DNA from: Deltaproteobacteria bacterium
GTDB taxonomy: Bacteria; Desulfobacterota; Desulfobacteria; Desulfobacterales; Desulfatibacillaceae
Length of the DNA: 8,629 nt
Direction: 5' to 3'
Assembly (NCBI GenBank): GCA_019308705.1
Contig: JAFDHW010000082.1
Coordinates: forward strand, 1 to 8,629
Below are positions 1 through 6,242 of the stretch, in pieces. The notes beneath the pieces were generated by a model that did no database searches, was not told where the DNA came from, and saw only the letters and a program-made list of their open reading frames with translations. Both the position numbers and the translations under genes were made by a program. Within the stretch, counting starts at the first letter, position 1, and the number at the start of each line of letters is the position of its first letter.

Positions 1-340
1 CCACCTTTTGGCGTTCCTTTTTGCTGTCAAACCCCCGGATGCGGGCGATAAAGTGCAGAAACCCGGTCACGGTCATTTCCGGGTACACCGGGGCGTTCTC
101 CGGCAGGTAGCCCATAAGCTCCCTGGCGGCCAGGGAGTTTCTGGTCACGTCGTGCCCGTCCACGAGCGCCGTGCCCGAGGAAGGGGGAATAAACCCGGTG
201 AGCATGCGCATGGTGGTGGACTTGCCCGCGCCGTTGGGCCCCAGAAAACCCAGGATCTCGCCCTTTTCCACGACAAAGGAAACCCGGTCCACGGCCTTGC
301 GCCTGCCGAAAAACTTGGTCAGTTCCTGCGCTTTGATCAT
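1..340 (-). CDS. ABC transporter ATP-binding protein, ABC-2/GldA-like, N-terminal part (cut by window edge)
   Basis: This is the first 113 residues of an ABC ATPase, reading leftwards out of the window. It starts [18 protein letters not shown] and carries a canonical Walker [10 protein letters not shown], at residues 34-42. The segment [15 protein letters not shown] at about 77-91 occupies the Q-loop region and is typical of ATPases paired with ABC-2 type permeases (the GldA/NosF/CcmA-like groups). The signature motif, Walker B and H-loop lie beyond the edge. The start is ATG at 340-338, with an AGGA about 11 nt upstream on the minus strand. The permease partner is not visible, so the substrate cannot be named. 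The gene is divergent from resB, and nothing in the sequence ties it to Qrc. The family call is secure; the subfamily is a guess from the Q-loop region. Confidence 0.9.
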   Translation of the reverse strand, partial: MIKAQELTKFFGRRKAVDRVSFVVEKGEILGFLGPNGAGKSTTMRMLTGFIPPSSGTALVDGHDVTRNSLAARELMGYLPENAPVYPEMTVTGFLHFIARIRGFDSKKERQKV

Positions 341-420
341 GTGTCGTCGATTCCTGCGCCGGGGTGCCGGCTCCATGAGATTGTCAGGAAGGGTCCGAAT
401 TTCATCGGGATAAGAAGAAT

Positions 421-434
421 GCGATCCGGATCGC
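421..434. promoter_or_regulatory. Perfect 14-bp palindrome, possible operator
   Basis: GCGATCCGGATCGC is its own reverse complement over all 14 bases. It lies only a few bases downstream of the predicted start of transcription of the ABC gene and about 80 bp upstream of its start codon. That is a natural place for a repressor dimer to bind. It is not followed by a T-run in either direction, so it is not a terminator. No regulator gene is adjacent, and I do not recognise the motif as a known operator. Confidence 0.35.
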
Positions 435-447
435 GAAGAAGAGGATA

Positions 448-475
448 ATTGAACAGAAAATCAAAGGCTTGTCAA
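448..475 (-). promoter_or_regulatory. Candidate sigma-70-type promoter for the ABC gene
   Basis: Read on the minus strand there is a perfect -35 hexamer TTGACA (475-470), a 16-bp spacer and TTCAAT (453-448), which matches TATAAT at four of six positions. Transcription would begin near 441, giving a leader of about 100 nt before the ATG at 340. The -35 is strong, but the -10 and the slightly short spacer are only fair. Confidence 0.45.
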
Positions 476-524
476 GAATCCACTGGCGCTGGGTGTTCAG
501 GAGGGGGCTGCGGGGCGTGGTTTT

Positions 525-550
525 GGGCCATGTCCCATTATGGCTTTTTT
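525..550 (+). terminator. Weak terminator-like hairpin upstream of resB
   Basis: GCCAT (527-531) pairs with ATGGC (540-544) across an 8-nt loop. Two possible G-U pairs extend the stem, and a run of six T follows at 545-550. The shape is that of an intrinsic terminator reading rightwards, but the stem is short. No plus-strand gene lies upstream in the window, so it would only block antisense or stray transcription entering the resB promoter. Confidence 0.25.
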
Positions 551-560
551 AAAAACCGCG

Positions 561-589
561 TTGCCAGGAGCGTTTCCATGAACTATTAT
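561..589 (+). promoter_or_regulatory. Predicted sigma-70-type promoter of resB-ccsB
   Basis: TTGCCA (561-566) and TATTAT (584-589) are separated by exactly 17 bp, and each differs from its consensus hexamer by one base. Transcription would start near 596, giving a leader of about 25 nt that holds the resB Shine-Dalgarno (AAAGGA, 604-609). Spacing and position fit well, and this is the best candidate in the divergent region. Confidence 0.6.
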
Positions 590-621
590 TTGCCTCTTTA
601 TAGAAAGGATGCTCATTTCCC

Positions 622-2016
622 ATGTCCCGCAAACAGGAAAGCGGAACCCCGGGCAGGCTTGTCTCCTTTTTCGCCTCGGTGAAGCTGTCCATCACGCTTC
701 TGTTCGTTTTGGCGGCCACGTCCATCCTGGGTACGGTCATTCCCCAGAACGAGCCTGCCCGGTTCTACCAGGAAAATTTCTCCGAGCCTGTTCTAAAGAT
801 CTTTACCGCCTTCAACCTTACGGACATGTACCACTCCCTGTGGTTTACGGCCCTGCTTCTGCTCCTGGGGGTGAACCTGGTGGTATGCTCCCTGCGGCGG
901 CTCCCCAAGACATGGAAAGTGGCGCGGTCCAAGGGCGCGGGCTTTTCCGATTCCCGGTTCGCGGGGATCAGGCACAAGGAGGAGTTCTCGTCCAAGCTCC
1001 CCGCAGACCAGTTGGCCGCGGCCGCGGAAAAGATCCTCTCCAAAAAGTTCCGGCGGGTGAAAACCGCTCAAACCCGGTCGGGCACGGGCCTGTGGGCGGA
1101 AAGGGGCCGGTGGTCCCGGCTGGGCCCCTACGTCATCCACCTGGGGTTTCTCCTCACTTTGGTGGGCGGGCTGGTGGGCAGCCTGTGGGGGTTTTCCGGG
1201 TTCATGAACCTGCCGGAAGGCGACACCATGGATCACGCCTTTTTGCGCAAGACCGGCCAGGCCGTTCATCTTCCCTTTGCCATCCGGTGCGAGGACTTCG
1301 ACGTAAGCTTTTACGAAAACGGGATGCCCAAGGAATACACGTCCCGGCTCACGGTCCTGGAAGACGGCAAGGAGGCGTTCACCACGGACATCGAGGTGAA
1401 CCATCCCCTGCGCTACCAGGGCATCAACGTGTTCCAGTCCTCCTATGGAAACTACCTTTCCGCCACCCTTACCTTCCTGAACCCGCAAACCGGGAAAACC
1501 TGGGACAAAACCGTGCGGATCCGTGAAATGGCCGAGCTTCCCGAAGGCGCGGGGCGGTTCATGGTGGTGGACTTTTCCGAGGCGTTCAAGCACCAGGGCA
1601 AGACCATGGGGCCGGTCTTCCACTTGCACGTGTTCCCGAAAAACGGCCGTCCCACCCGCATTCACCTCATCGCCGGTGTCCCCCGGGACAAGGCGCCGGC
1701 GGCTGGTCCTTTCAAGGTGCTGGCCAAGGACTGGCAACAGAGATACTACACCGGCCTGCAGATCACCCGCGACCCGGGCGTCGGCCTTGTATACACCGGT
1801 TTTGCCCTCATCATCCTTGGGTGCTTCATCACCTTCTTTTTGTATCATGGGCAGGTGTTCGTGAAGGTTTCCGGGAACAAGGCCCTCACCAAGGTGGCGG
1901 TAGCCGGACTGGCCAACCGCAACCAGCAGGGATTCGAACTGAAGGTGCGCTCCCTGGCCGAGGAGTTGGCCGAAGCGGCCGGCAAGCTGGAAAAACACCG
2001 AAAAACAGGTAGGTGA
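622..2016 (+). CDS. resB: ResB/Ccs1 family cytochrome c biogenesis protein (System II)
   Basis: The 464-residue protein has the ResB/Ccs1 plan. Two membrane spans lie near the N-terminus (about 21-40 and 71-91), a third at about 168-190, then a large periplasmic domain (about 195-385) and a last span at about 387-410 with a cytoplasmic tail. Family landmarks are KLSITLLFVLAATSILGTVIPQ-like TM1 with following ENF, RRLPKTW after TM2, a His in TM3 (H173 in YVIHLGF) and the conserved NHPLRYQGINVFQSSYG block at about 260-276. With CcsA-type proteins ResB carries haem across the membrane and presents it to CXXCH cysteines of apocytochromes. An in-frame TAG at 601 and no start codon after it make ATG 622 the first possible start. 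The next gene begins 6 nt after the stop, so the two are co-transcribed. Length is normal for the family and no damage is seen. Confidence 0.95.
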   Translation: MSRKQESGTPGRLVSFFASVKLSITLLFVLAATSILGTVIPQNEPARFYQENFSEPVLKIFTAFNLTDMYHSLWFTALLLLLGVNLVVCSLRRLPKTWKVARSKGAGFSDSRFAGIRHKEEFSSKLPADQLAAAAEKILSKKFRRVKTAQTRSGTGLWAERGRWSRLGPYVIHLGFLLTLVGGLVGSLWGFSGFMNLPEGDTMDHAFLRKTGQAVHLPFAIRCEDFDVSFYENGMPKEYTSRLTVLEDGKEAFTTDIEVNHPLRYQGINVFQSSYGNYLSATLTFLNPQTGKTWDKTVRIREMAELPEGAGRFMVVDFSEAFKHQGKTMGPVFHLHVFPKNGRPTRIHLIAGVPRDKAPAAGPFKVLAKDWQQRYYTGLQITRDPGVGLVYTGFALIILGCFITFFLYHGQVFVKVSGNKALTKVAVAGLANRNQQGFELKVRSLAEELAEAAGKLEKHRKTGR

Positions 2017-2022
2017 ATCCCG

Positions 2023-2856
2023 ATGACCCCATCCGTCCCCCCAAGCTCCACCCTCATCACCATCGTCACCTTTGTCTATTTCGGCGCCTTGGTCCTGTAC
2101 TGGGCCGGGTGGATCTACGCATCCCCCCGGCTGGCCGGGGCAGGCCGCGTGGCGGCCGTGGCCGGCCTTCTGGGCAACACGGCCAGCTTCTTTCTCCGCT
2201 GGGTCGAATCCTACCGGATGGGCGCGGGCCACGTGCCCCTTTCCAACCTGTACGAGTCTTTGGTCATCTTCGCCATCATCTGCGTAGCCACCCTGGTGGT
2301 CATCGAGGTCAGGTACAAGCTGAACTACCTCGGCGCCCTGGTCACGCCGCTCGCCTTTTTCGCCCTGGCCTACGCCGCGCTCCAGTCCTCGGAAATCCGG
2401 CCGCTCATCCCGGCGCTGCAGTCCAACTGGCTCCACGCCCACGTGTTCACCGCGTTTTTGGGCTACGCGGCCTTTGCCGTGGCCCTGGGCCTGGCCGTCA
2501 TGTACCTCTTGAAGAAAAGAAGCCCGGACGGATCCATCACCTCGTCGCTGCCCGAGGCCGGGGTCCTGGACCAGCTCATGTATCAGAGCGTGCTTTTGGG
2601 GTTTCTTTTTCTCACCGTGGGCATCATCACCGGCGCGGTGTGGGCCAACTCCGCCTGGGGCCGGTACTGGTCCTGGGACCCCAAGGAAACCTGGTCGCTC
2701 ATCACCTGGTTCATCTACGCGTCGCTCATCCACGTGCGCCTGGTGAAGGGATGGGCCGGCACGCGCACCGCGGTCATCAGCATCGTGGGGTTCGCCGCCG
2801 TGCTGTTCACCTGGTTCGGGGTCAACTACCTCTCGGGCCTGCACGCCTACGGATAA
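2023..2856 (+). CDS. ccsB: Cytochrome c biogenesis protein CcsB (ResC/CcsA-type haem handling)
   Basis: This is a 277-residue polytopic membrane protein of the haem-handling family. The tryptophan-rich WWD-type motif is clear at 207-224 (WANSAWGRYWSWDPKETW). Other family markers are GHVPLSNLYES (69-79), NWLHAHVF with H138/H140 and the late histidines H237 and H274, likely haem ligands or close to them. About eight hydrophobic spans can be picked out. With ResB it forms the System II haem exporter and ligase on the periplasmic face. The Shine-Dalgarno AGGTAGGTGA (2007-2016) overlaps the resB stop, which suggests translational coupling. Naming is inconsistent in the literature: this half is called CcsA, ResC or, in many bacterial annotations, CcsB. 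No ResA or CcdA thiol-reduction gene is in the window, so those must be elsewhere. Confidence 0.95.
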   Translation: MTPSVPPSSTLITIVTFVYFGALVLYWAGWIYASPRLAGAGRVAAVAGLLGNTASFFLRWVESYRMGAGHVPLSNLYESLVIFAIICVATLVVIEVRYKLNYLGALVTPLAFFALAYAALQSSEIRPLIPALQSNWLHAHVFTAFLGYAAFAVALGLAVMYLLKKRSPDGSITSSLPEAGVLDQLMYQSVLLGFLFLTVGIITGAVWANSAWGRYWSWDPKETWSLITWFIYASLIHVRLVKGWAGTRTAVISIVGFAAVLFTWFGVNYLSGLHAYG

Positions 2857-2863
2857 GCCTTCC

Positions 2864-2897
2864 AAGGAGCGGGGGCTTATGCCTCCGCTCCTTTTTT
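2864..2897 (+). terminator. Strong intrinsic terminator after ccsB
   Basis: AAGGAGCGGGGGC (2864-2876) pairs with GCCTCCGCTCCTT (2881-2893) around a TTAT tetraloop. The only non-Watson-Crick pair is one G-U. The T-run is at 2892-2897. It begins 8 nt after the ccsB stop and cleanly separates the resB-ccsB unit from the qrc operon. Confidence 0.9.
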
Positions 2898-2998
2898 GTT
2901 CCTTCAACCCGCCTTGCCGTTACCATCCTTGCCTTTTTCCTTCCGCCGATAATTTTTGCGCGGCAACGGACCGGCTCGGGGCTTGCGGGCTTTTTGTC

Positions 2999-3028
2999 TT
3001 GACAACATCCGGCCCTCTGAGTAGGTAT
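2999..3028 (+). promoter_or_regulatory. Predicted promoter of the qrc operon
   Basis: A perfect TTGACA (2999-3004) is followed after 17 bp by TAGGTA (3022-3027), or TAGGTAT if the next base is counted. The -35 is strong and the -10 is poor. It lies downstream of the ccsB terminator and is the only convincing TTGACA in the 328-nt gap. The start would be near 3034, leaving a leader of about 150 nt before qrcA. Confidence 0.5.
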
Positions 3029-3033
3029 TCTGC

Positions 3034-3184
3034 CGTGAAAATCCCGGGGGGAAACACGGGACGGACAAACGCCCGAAAGCCTTTTGCCGAACCGCCCACC
3101 GGCTTTCTTCTTCATCAGGAAAACCAGCACGTAAACCCACCGCGCCGCGGTGTTGGGGTAAACTTGTAACCAGGCGGAGTTTCC
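3034..3184 (+). promoter_or_regulatory. Structured 5' leader of the qrc operon
   Basis: The stretch between the predicted start of transcription and qrcA contains three possible stem-loops. They are TCCCG/CGGGA (3042-3046 with 3057-3061), a perfect 7-bp GAAAGCC/GGCTTTC (3075-3081 with 3101-3107, 19-nt loop) and a 7-bp palindrome CACCGCG-C-CGCGGTG (3138-3152). The qrcA Shine-Dalgarno AGGCGGAG (3172-3179) follows about 20 nt later. I do not recognise a known riboswitch class, and no T-run follows any stem, so attenuation is not indicated. The rest of the 2857-3184 gap, outside the ccsB terminator and the promoter, shows nothing I can name. Confidence 0.35.
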
Positions 3185-3904
3185 ATGAGCCAGGCGGATC
3201 CAAACCACAAGGACCATCAGCCGGCGGCCGACAACAGGTATGCGGGCCTTTTGCCCCTGACCTTGTTTCTCGCATGCGTGGCCGCCTATGTGAGCCTGTT
3301 GATCGGGTGGGAGCTCTTTCCCAGGCTTCTGTACGCCAAGCACGAGCAGCCCATCGACTTCAACCACGCCCTGCACGTGGACCAGCTGGGCGATTGCGAG
3401 GGCTGCCACTGGTTCCGCGAGGACGGCGGCTTTTCGGGAATCCCGGGCAACTTCACCTGCACGGAATGCCACATGGACGCCATTGGCTACGATCCCGAAG
3501 AGATCAAGTTCGTGGAACAGTACGTGTACAAGGACCGGGAGGTGGACTGGTATGTATATTCCCGCCAGCCGGACTGCGTGTTCTTCTCCCACGCGGCCCA
3601 CGTGTTGGGCGGGGAGATTTCCTGCGAAACCTGCCACGGGGACCACGGGTACTCGGAGCACTTGAGGCCCTACTACGAAAACCGGATCACCGGCTACAGC
3701 AGGGACATCTGGGGCGAGAAGATCTCGGGCATCCACCAGGCTCCCTGGGAGGCCGACGCCGTGGCCCACACGGACGAGGAAGAATACGAACAGCCCGCTC
3801 CCGCGGATTTCACCATGCCCAGCATGAAGATGGACGACTGCGCGGCCTGCCACTATCAGATGAAAGGCGTCAAACGGGAAGGCTGCTTTGTCTGCCACAA
3901 GTAA
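3185..3904 (+). CDS. qrcA: Menaquinone reductase, multihaem cytochrome c subunit QrcA
   Basis: This 239-residue protein has an N-terminal membrane span (about 20-43) that acts as an uncleaved anchor, followed by a periplasmic cytochrome domain. Five CXXCH haem c motifs are visible: CEGCH (71-75), CTECH (92-96), CETCH (147-151), CAACH (219-223) and CFVCH (234-238). Histidine-rich stretches FNHALHVD (59-66) and FSHAAHV (134-140) probably supply distal ligands. It is the electron entry point of Qrc, accepting electrons from the periplasmic type I cytochrome c3 pool. The call rests on the combination of one anchor, these motifs and the position before qrcBCD, which matches Qrc and ActA of alternative complex III. 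ATG 3185 follows AGGCGGAG at a normal distance. qrcB begins 27 nt after the stop. A lone Cys131 (DCVFFSH) is not part of a CXXCH. The QrcA from Desulfovibrio vulgaris is, as I recall, described as hexahaem, so the count here is one short. Confidence 0.93.
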   Translation: MSQADPNHKDHQPAADNRYAGLLPLTLFLACVAAYVSLLIGWELFPRLLYAKHEQPIDFNHALHVDQLGDCEGCHWFREDGGFSGIPGNFTCTECHMDAIGYDPEEIKFVEQYVYKDREVDWYVYSRQPDCVFFSHAAHVLGGEISCETCHGDHGYSEHLRPYYENRITGYSRDIWGEKISGIHQAPWEADAVAHTDEEEYEQPAPADFTMPSMKMDDCAACHYQMKGVKREGCFVCHK

Positions 3905-3931
3905 GGCACCCGCGACCGTGAGGAAAACACC

Positions 3932-6223
3932 ATGAAGTTCGACCGCAGAACCTTTCTTACACTAGGGCTCGGAGCCGTGGCCGGCGGGGCGGTGGGCATC
4001 AACTTCACGCCAGTGCCCTGGAAACTCACCGACGACGTGTCCATCTGGACCCAGAACTGGCCCTGGACTCCCGTGCCCCAGACGGGAGAAACCTCCTACA
4101 AGCAGACGACCTGCACGCTGTGCCCGGGCGGCTGCGGGGTTTCCGTGCGCAAGGTGGGCAAGCGCTGCGTGAAGATCGAAGGCACCGAGGGCCACCCGGT
4201 GAACAACGGCGGTGTATGCCTTTTGGGCAACTCCGGTCTGCAGTACCTCTACGGCCCGGACCGGGTGCGCGGCCCCATGAAACGCGCAGGCCGGCGCGGC
4301 GAGGGCCGGTTCATAGAAATCACCTGGGAGGAGGCTATCTCCGAGGTGGCGGAAAAGCTCGCCAAGATCCGCGCCGCGGGAAAGCCCCACACCGTGGCCT
4401 GCATGACCGGCGCGCAGCAGGACACGGTTTCCGCCCTGTTCGCCCGGTTCCTGGAAGCCTACGGCTCGCCCAACCTGTTCAAGAGCCCCACGGCGTGGGA
4501 CACCCAAAGGCTTTCCGCCAGGCTCATGTGCGGGCTTGACGCCGCGGTGGGCTATGACCTGGACAACGCGGACTACATCCTGTCCTTTGGCTCCGGGCTC
4601 ATCGACGGGTGGGGATCGCCGGTGCACCATCTGGCCAACTACGGCGCGTGGCACGATCCGGACACCAAGGAAAAGGCGTACCTGGTCCAGGCCGAGCCCC
4701 GGCTTTCCCTGACCGCGGCCAAGGCGGACGCCTGGGTGGCGGTGAACCCCGGCGCCGAAGGCCCGCTGGCACTGGCCATGGTCCACGTGATCATCGCCGA
4801 CGGGCTTTATGACAAGAACTTCGTGAACTCCTACACCACGCGCTTCGAGGACTGGACCGATCCGGACGGCAGGCAGCAGGCCGGGTTCAAGCGCACGGTC
4901 CTGGAAAACTATTCTCCGGACAAGCTGGCCAAGATCACCGGCGTGGCCCCGGAACGGGTGAGAAAGATCGCGAGAGAATTCGCCAGGGCCAGGAAGCCCG
5001 TGGCCATTTGCGGCACGGCCCAGGGCGACCAGGCCGCGGCGCTCTATCACGTCATGGCCGTGCAGGCCCTAAACGCCCTGGCGGGCAACATCAACCGTCC
5101 GGGTGGCATGCAGATCCTTGAGGCGGAAGGCCCCTTCCCCTGGCCGGACGTCCAGAAGGACGCGAAAGCCGAAAAGGGCCTTGAAAAGCCCCGGCTAGAC
5201 GCGCCGGCCGCAAAGCCCTATCCCCTGGCCGACGGCCTGATCCACGCCTTTGCCGGCGCCGTGCTGGCCCAGAAGCCCTACCCTGTGGAGGCCCTTCTGG
5301 TGGCCGGCGGGGACCCGGCGTACTTTCTGCCCCGGGCCTCGGAAGCCAAGAAGGCGCTTTCCGCCATCCCCCTGGTGGTGAGCTTTTCGCCCGTGTTCAA
5401 CGACACGGCCATGTACGCGGACTACATCCTGCCGGACGACCTGTACCTGGAAAGCGTGAGGGACGTGCCCTCCCCGCCCGGGCTCGTCCCCAGGGTCGTG
5501 GGGCTCACCAGGGCGGTGACCGACCCGGTGTATGCCTCCCGCCCTGCGGGCGACAGCCTCATCGCCATCGCCAAGGCCATGGGCGGCACGGTGGCAGGGT
5601 CCTTTGCCTGGAAGAACTACCAGGCCGCCCTGAAACAGGCCATGGGCGGCAAGTGGCGGACGCTTTCGTCCAAGGGCTACTGGATCGACGAATCCCCCGC
5701 CCCCTCCTGGACCCAGCTTTTCGGCGGCAAACGCTTCTCCTTCTGTCCCACCCCGCCCGCGGGCGGCAGGACGGGCATGAAGCCCCAGCCCCTGGTGGTG
5801 GACATTCCCGGAGACGCCAAGTCCATGCCGCTTCTGGCGGTTCCCGTGAAGTCCATGCAGCTGGAAAACGGACAGATGGCGGCCACGCCCTTCATGATGA
5901 AGACCATCCCCGACACGGTGCTGGACAAGGCCGACGTGCTGGTGGTGGAGGTGAACCCGCAGACCGCGGGCAAGCTGGGCATAGGCAACCGCAAGGCGGC
6001 CAGGCTCGCCACCCCCTTTGGAGAGGCCGACGTGCTGGTCGTTCACAACGAGGGCGTCATGCCCGGGCTGGTGGGGTTGCCATGCGGCTTCGGCCACGCG
6101 GGCTACTCCAGGTTCGTCCGGGGCAAGGGGGCCAACTACCATGCACTTTCCGGCGCGGTTGCCGACCCGCTCACGGGCCACGACGTGGCCTGGGGAGTCC
6201 GCGCCCGCCTGACCCAGGCATAA
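3932..6223 (+). CDS. qrcB: Menaquinone reductase, molybdopterin-oxidoreductase-like subunit QrcB
   Basis: This 763-residue protein of the DMSO reductase/complex iron-sulfur molybdoenzyme family begins with a Tat signal (DRRTFLTLGLGAVAGGA, residues 4-20), so it is exported folded to the periplasm. A C-x2-C-x3-C-x27-C pattern (C61, C64, C68, C96) marks the N-terminal [4Fe-4S] site of the family. Family blocks continue with NADYILSFGSG (about 212-222), QAEPRLSLTAAKADAW (about 253-268), FNDTAMYADYILP (489-501) and a C-terminal dinucleotide-binding-type barrel from about 665 (VEVNPQTAGKLGI). Where catalytic relatives carry a Cys, Sec or Ser metal ligand, this protein reads SPTAWDTQR (about 185-193). 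That fits reports that Qrc holds no molybdenum, so QrcB is probably structural. The Shine-Dalgarno is GTGAGGA, 7 nt before ATG 3932. In alternative complex III the corresponding protein is fused to the iron-sulfur subunit; here they are separate, as in Qrc. Confidence 0.93.
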   Translation: MKFDRRTFLTLGLGAVAGGAVGINFTPVPWKLTDDVSIWTQNWPWTPVPQTGETSYKQTTCTLCPGGCGVSVRKVGKRCVKIEGTEGHPVNNGGVCLLGNSGLQYLYGPDRVRGPMKRAGRRGEGRFIEITWEEAISEVAEKLAKIRAAGKPHTVACMTGAQQDTVSALFARFLEAYGSPNLFKSPTAWDTQRLSARLMCGLDAAVGYDLDNADYILSFGSGLIDGWGSPVHHLANYGAWHDPDTKEKAYLVQAEPRLSLTAAKADAWVAVNPGAEGPLALAMVHVIIADGLYDKNFVNSYTTRFEDWTDPDGRQQAGFKRTVLENYSPDKLAKITGVAPERVRKIAREFARARKPVAICGTAQGDQAAALYHVMAVQALNALAGNINRPGGMQILEAEGPFPWPDVQKDAKAEKGLEKPRLDAPAAKPYPLADGLIHAFAGAVLAQKPYPVEALLVAGGDPAYFLPRASEAKKALSAIPLVVSFSPVFNDTAMYADYILPDDLYLESVRDVPSPPGLVPRVVGLTRAVTDPVYASRPAGDSLIAIAKAMGGTVAGSFAWKNYQAALKQAMGGKWRTLSSKGYWIDESPAPSWTQLFGGKRFSFCPTPPAGGRTGMKPQPLVVDIPGDAKSMPLLAVPVKSMQLENGQMAATPFMMKTIPDTVLDKADVLVVEVNPQTAGKLGIGNRKAARLATPFGEADVLVVHNEGVMPGLVGLPCGFGHAGYSRFVRGKGANYHALSGAVADPLTGHDVAWGVRARLTQA

Positions 6224-6242
6224 ACCAAGGCGAGGTTTTTCC

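Noticed and set aside
8..448. Plus-strand open frame of 146 codons opposite the ABC gene
   Set aside because: The minus strand carries a clear ABC ATPase with Walker A over most of this span, and the plus-strand product looks like random GC-rich translation.
609..1526. A 305-codon plus-strand frame starting at an ATG close to the resB ribosome binding site
   Set aside because: It overlaps resB in another frame, its product is an Arg/Pro/Gly-rich shadow without domains, and the resB frame carries clear family motifs. The ATG at 609 directly abuts the Shine-Dalgarno, too close for use.
793..2907. A 704-codon open frame on the minus strand opposite resB and ccsB
   Set aside because: It covers two well-supported genes and the terminator, its product is rich in Gly, His, Arg and Pro with no recognisable motif, and long antisense frames are expected opposite GC3-rich genes.
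3042..3107. Possible c-di-GMP or molybdenum-cofactor riboswitch in the qrc leader
   Set aside because: Some short purine-rich stretches (GGGACGGACAAAC, GAAAGCC) recall known riboswitches, but the conserved order of core elements is not present, so I call only a structured leader.
2879..3169. A 96-codon plus-strand frame in the ccsB-qrcA gap
   Set aside because: It starts inside the terminator stem, has no Shine-Dalgarno, runs through the predicted qrc promoter and has neither a domain nor the codon bias of the neighbours.
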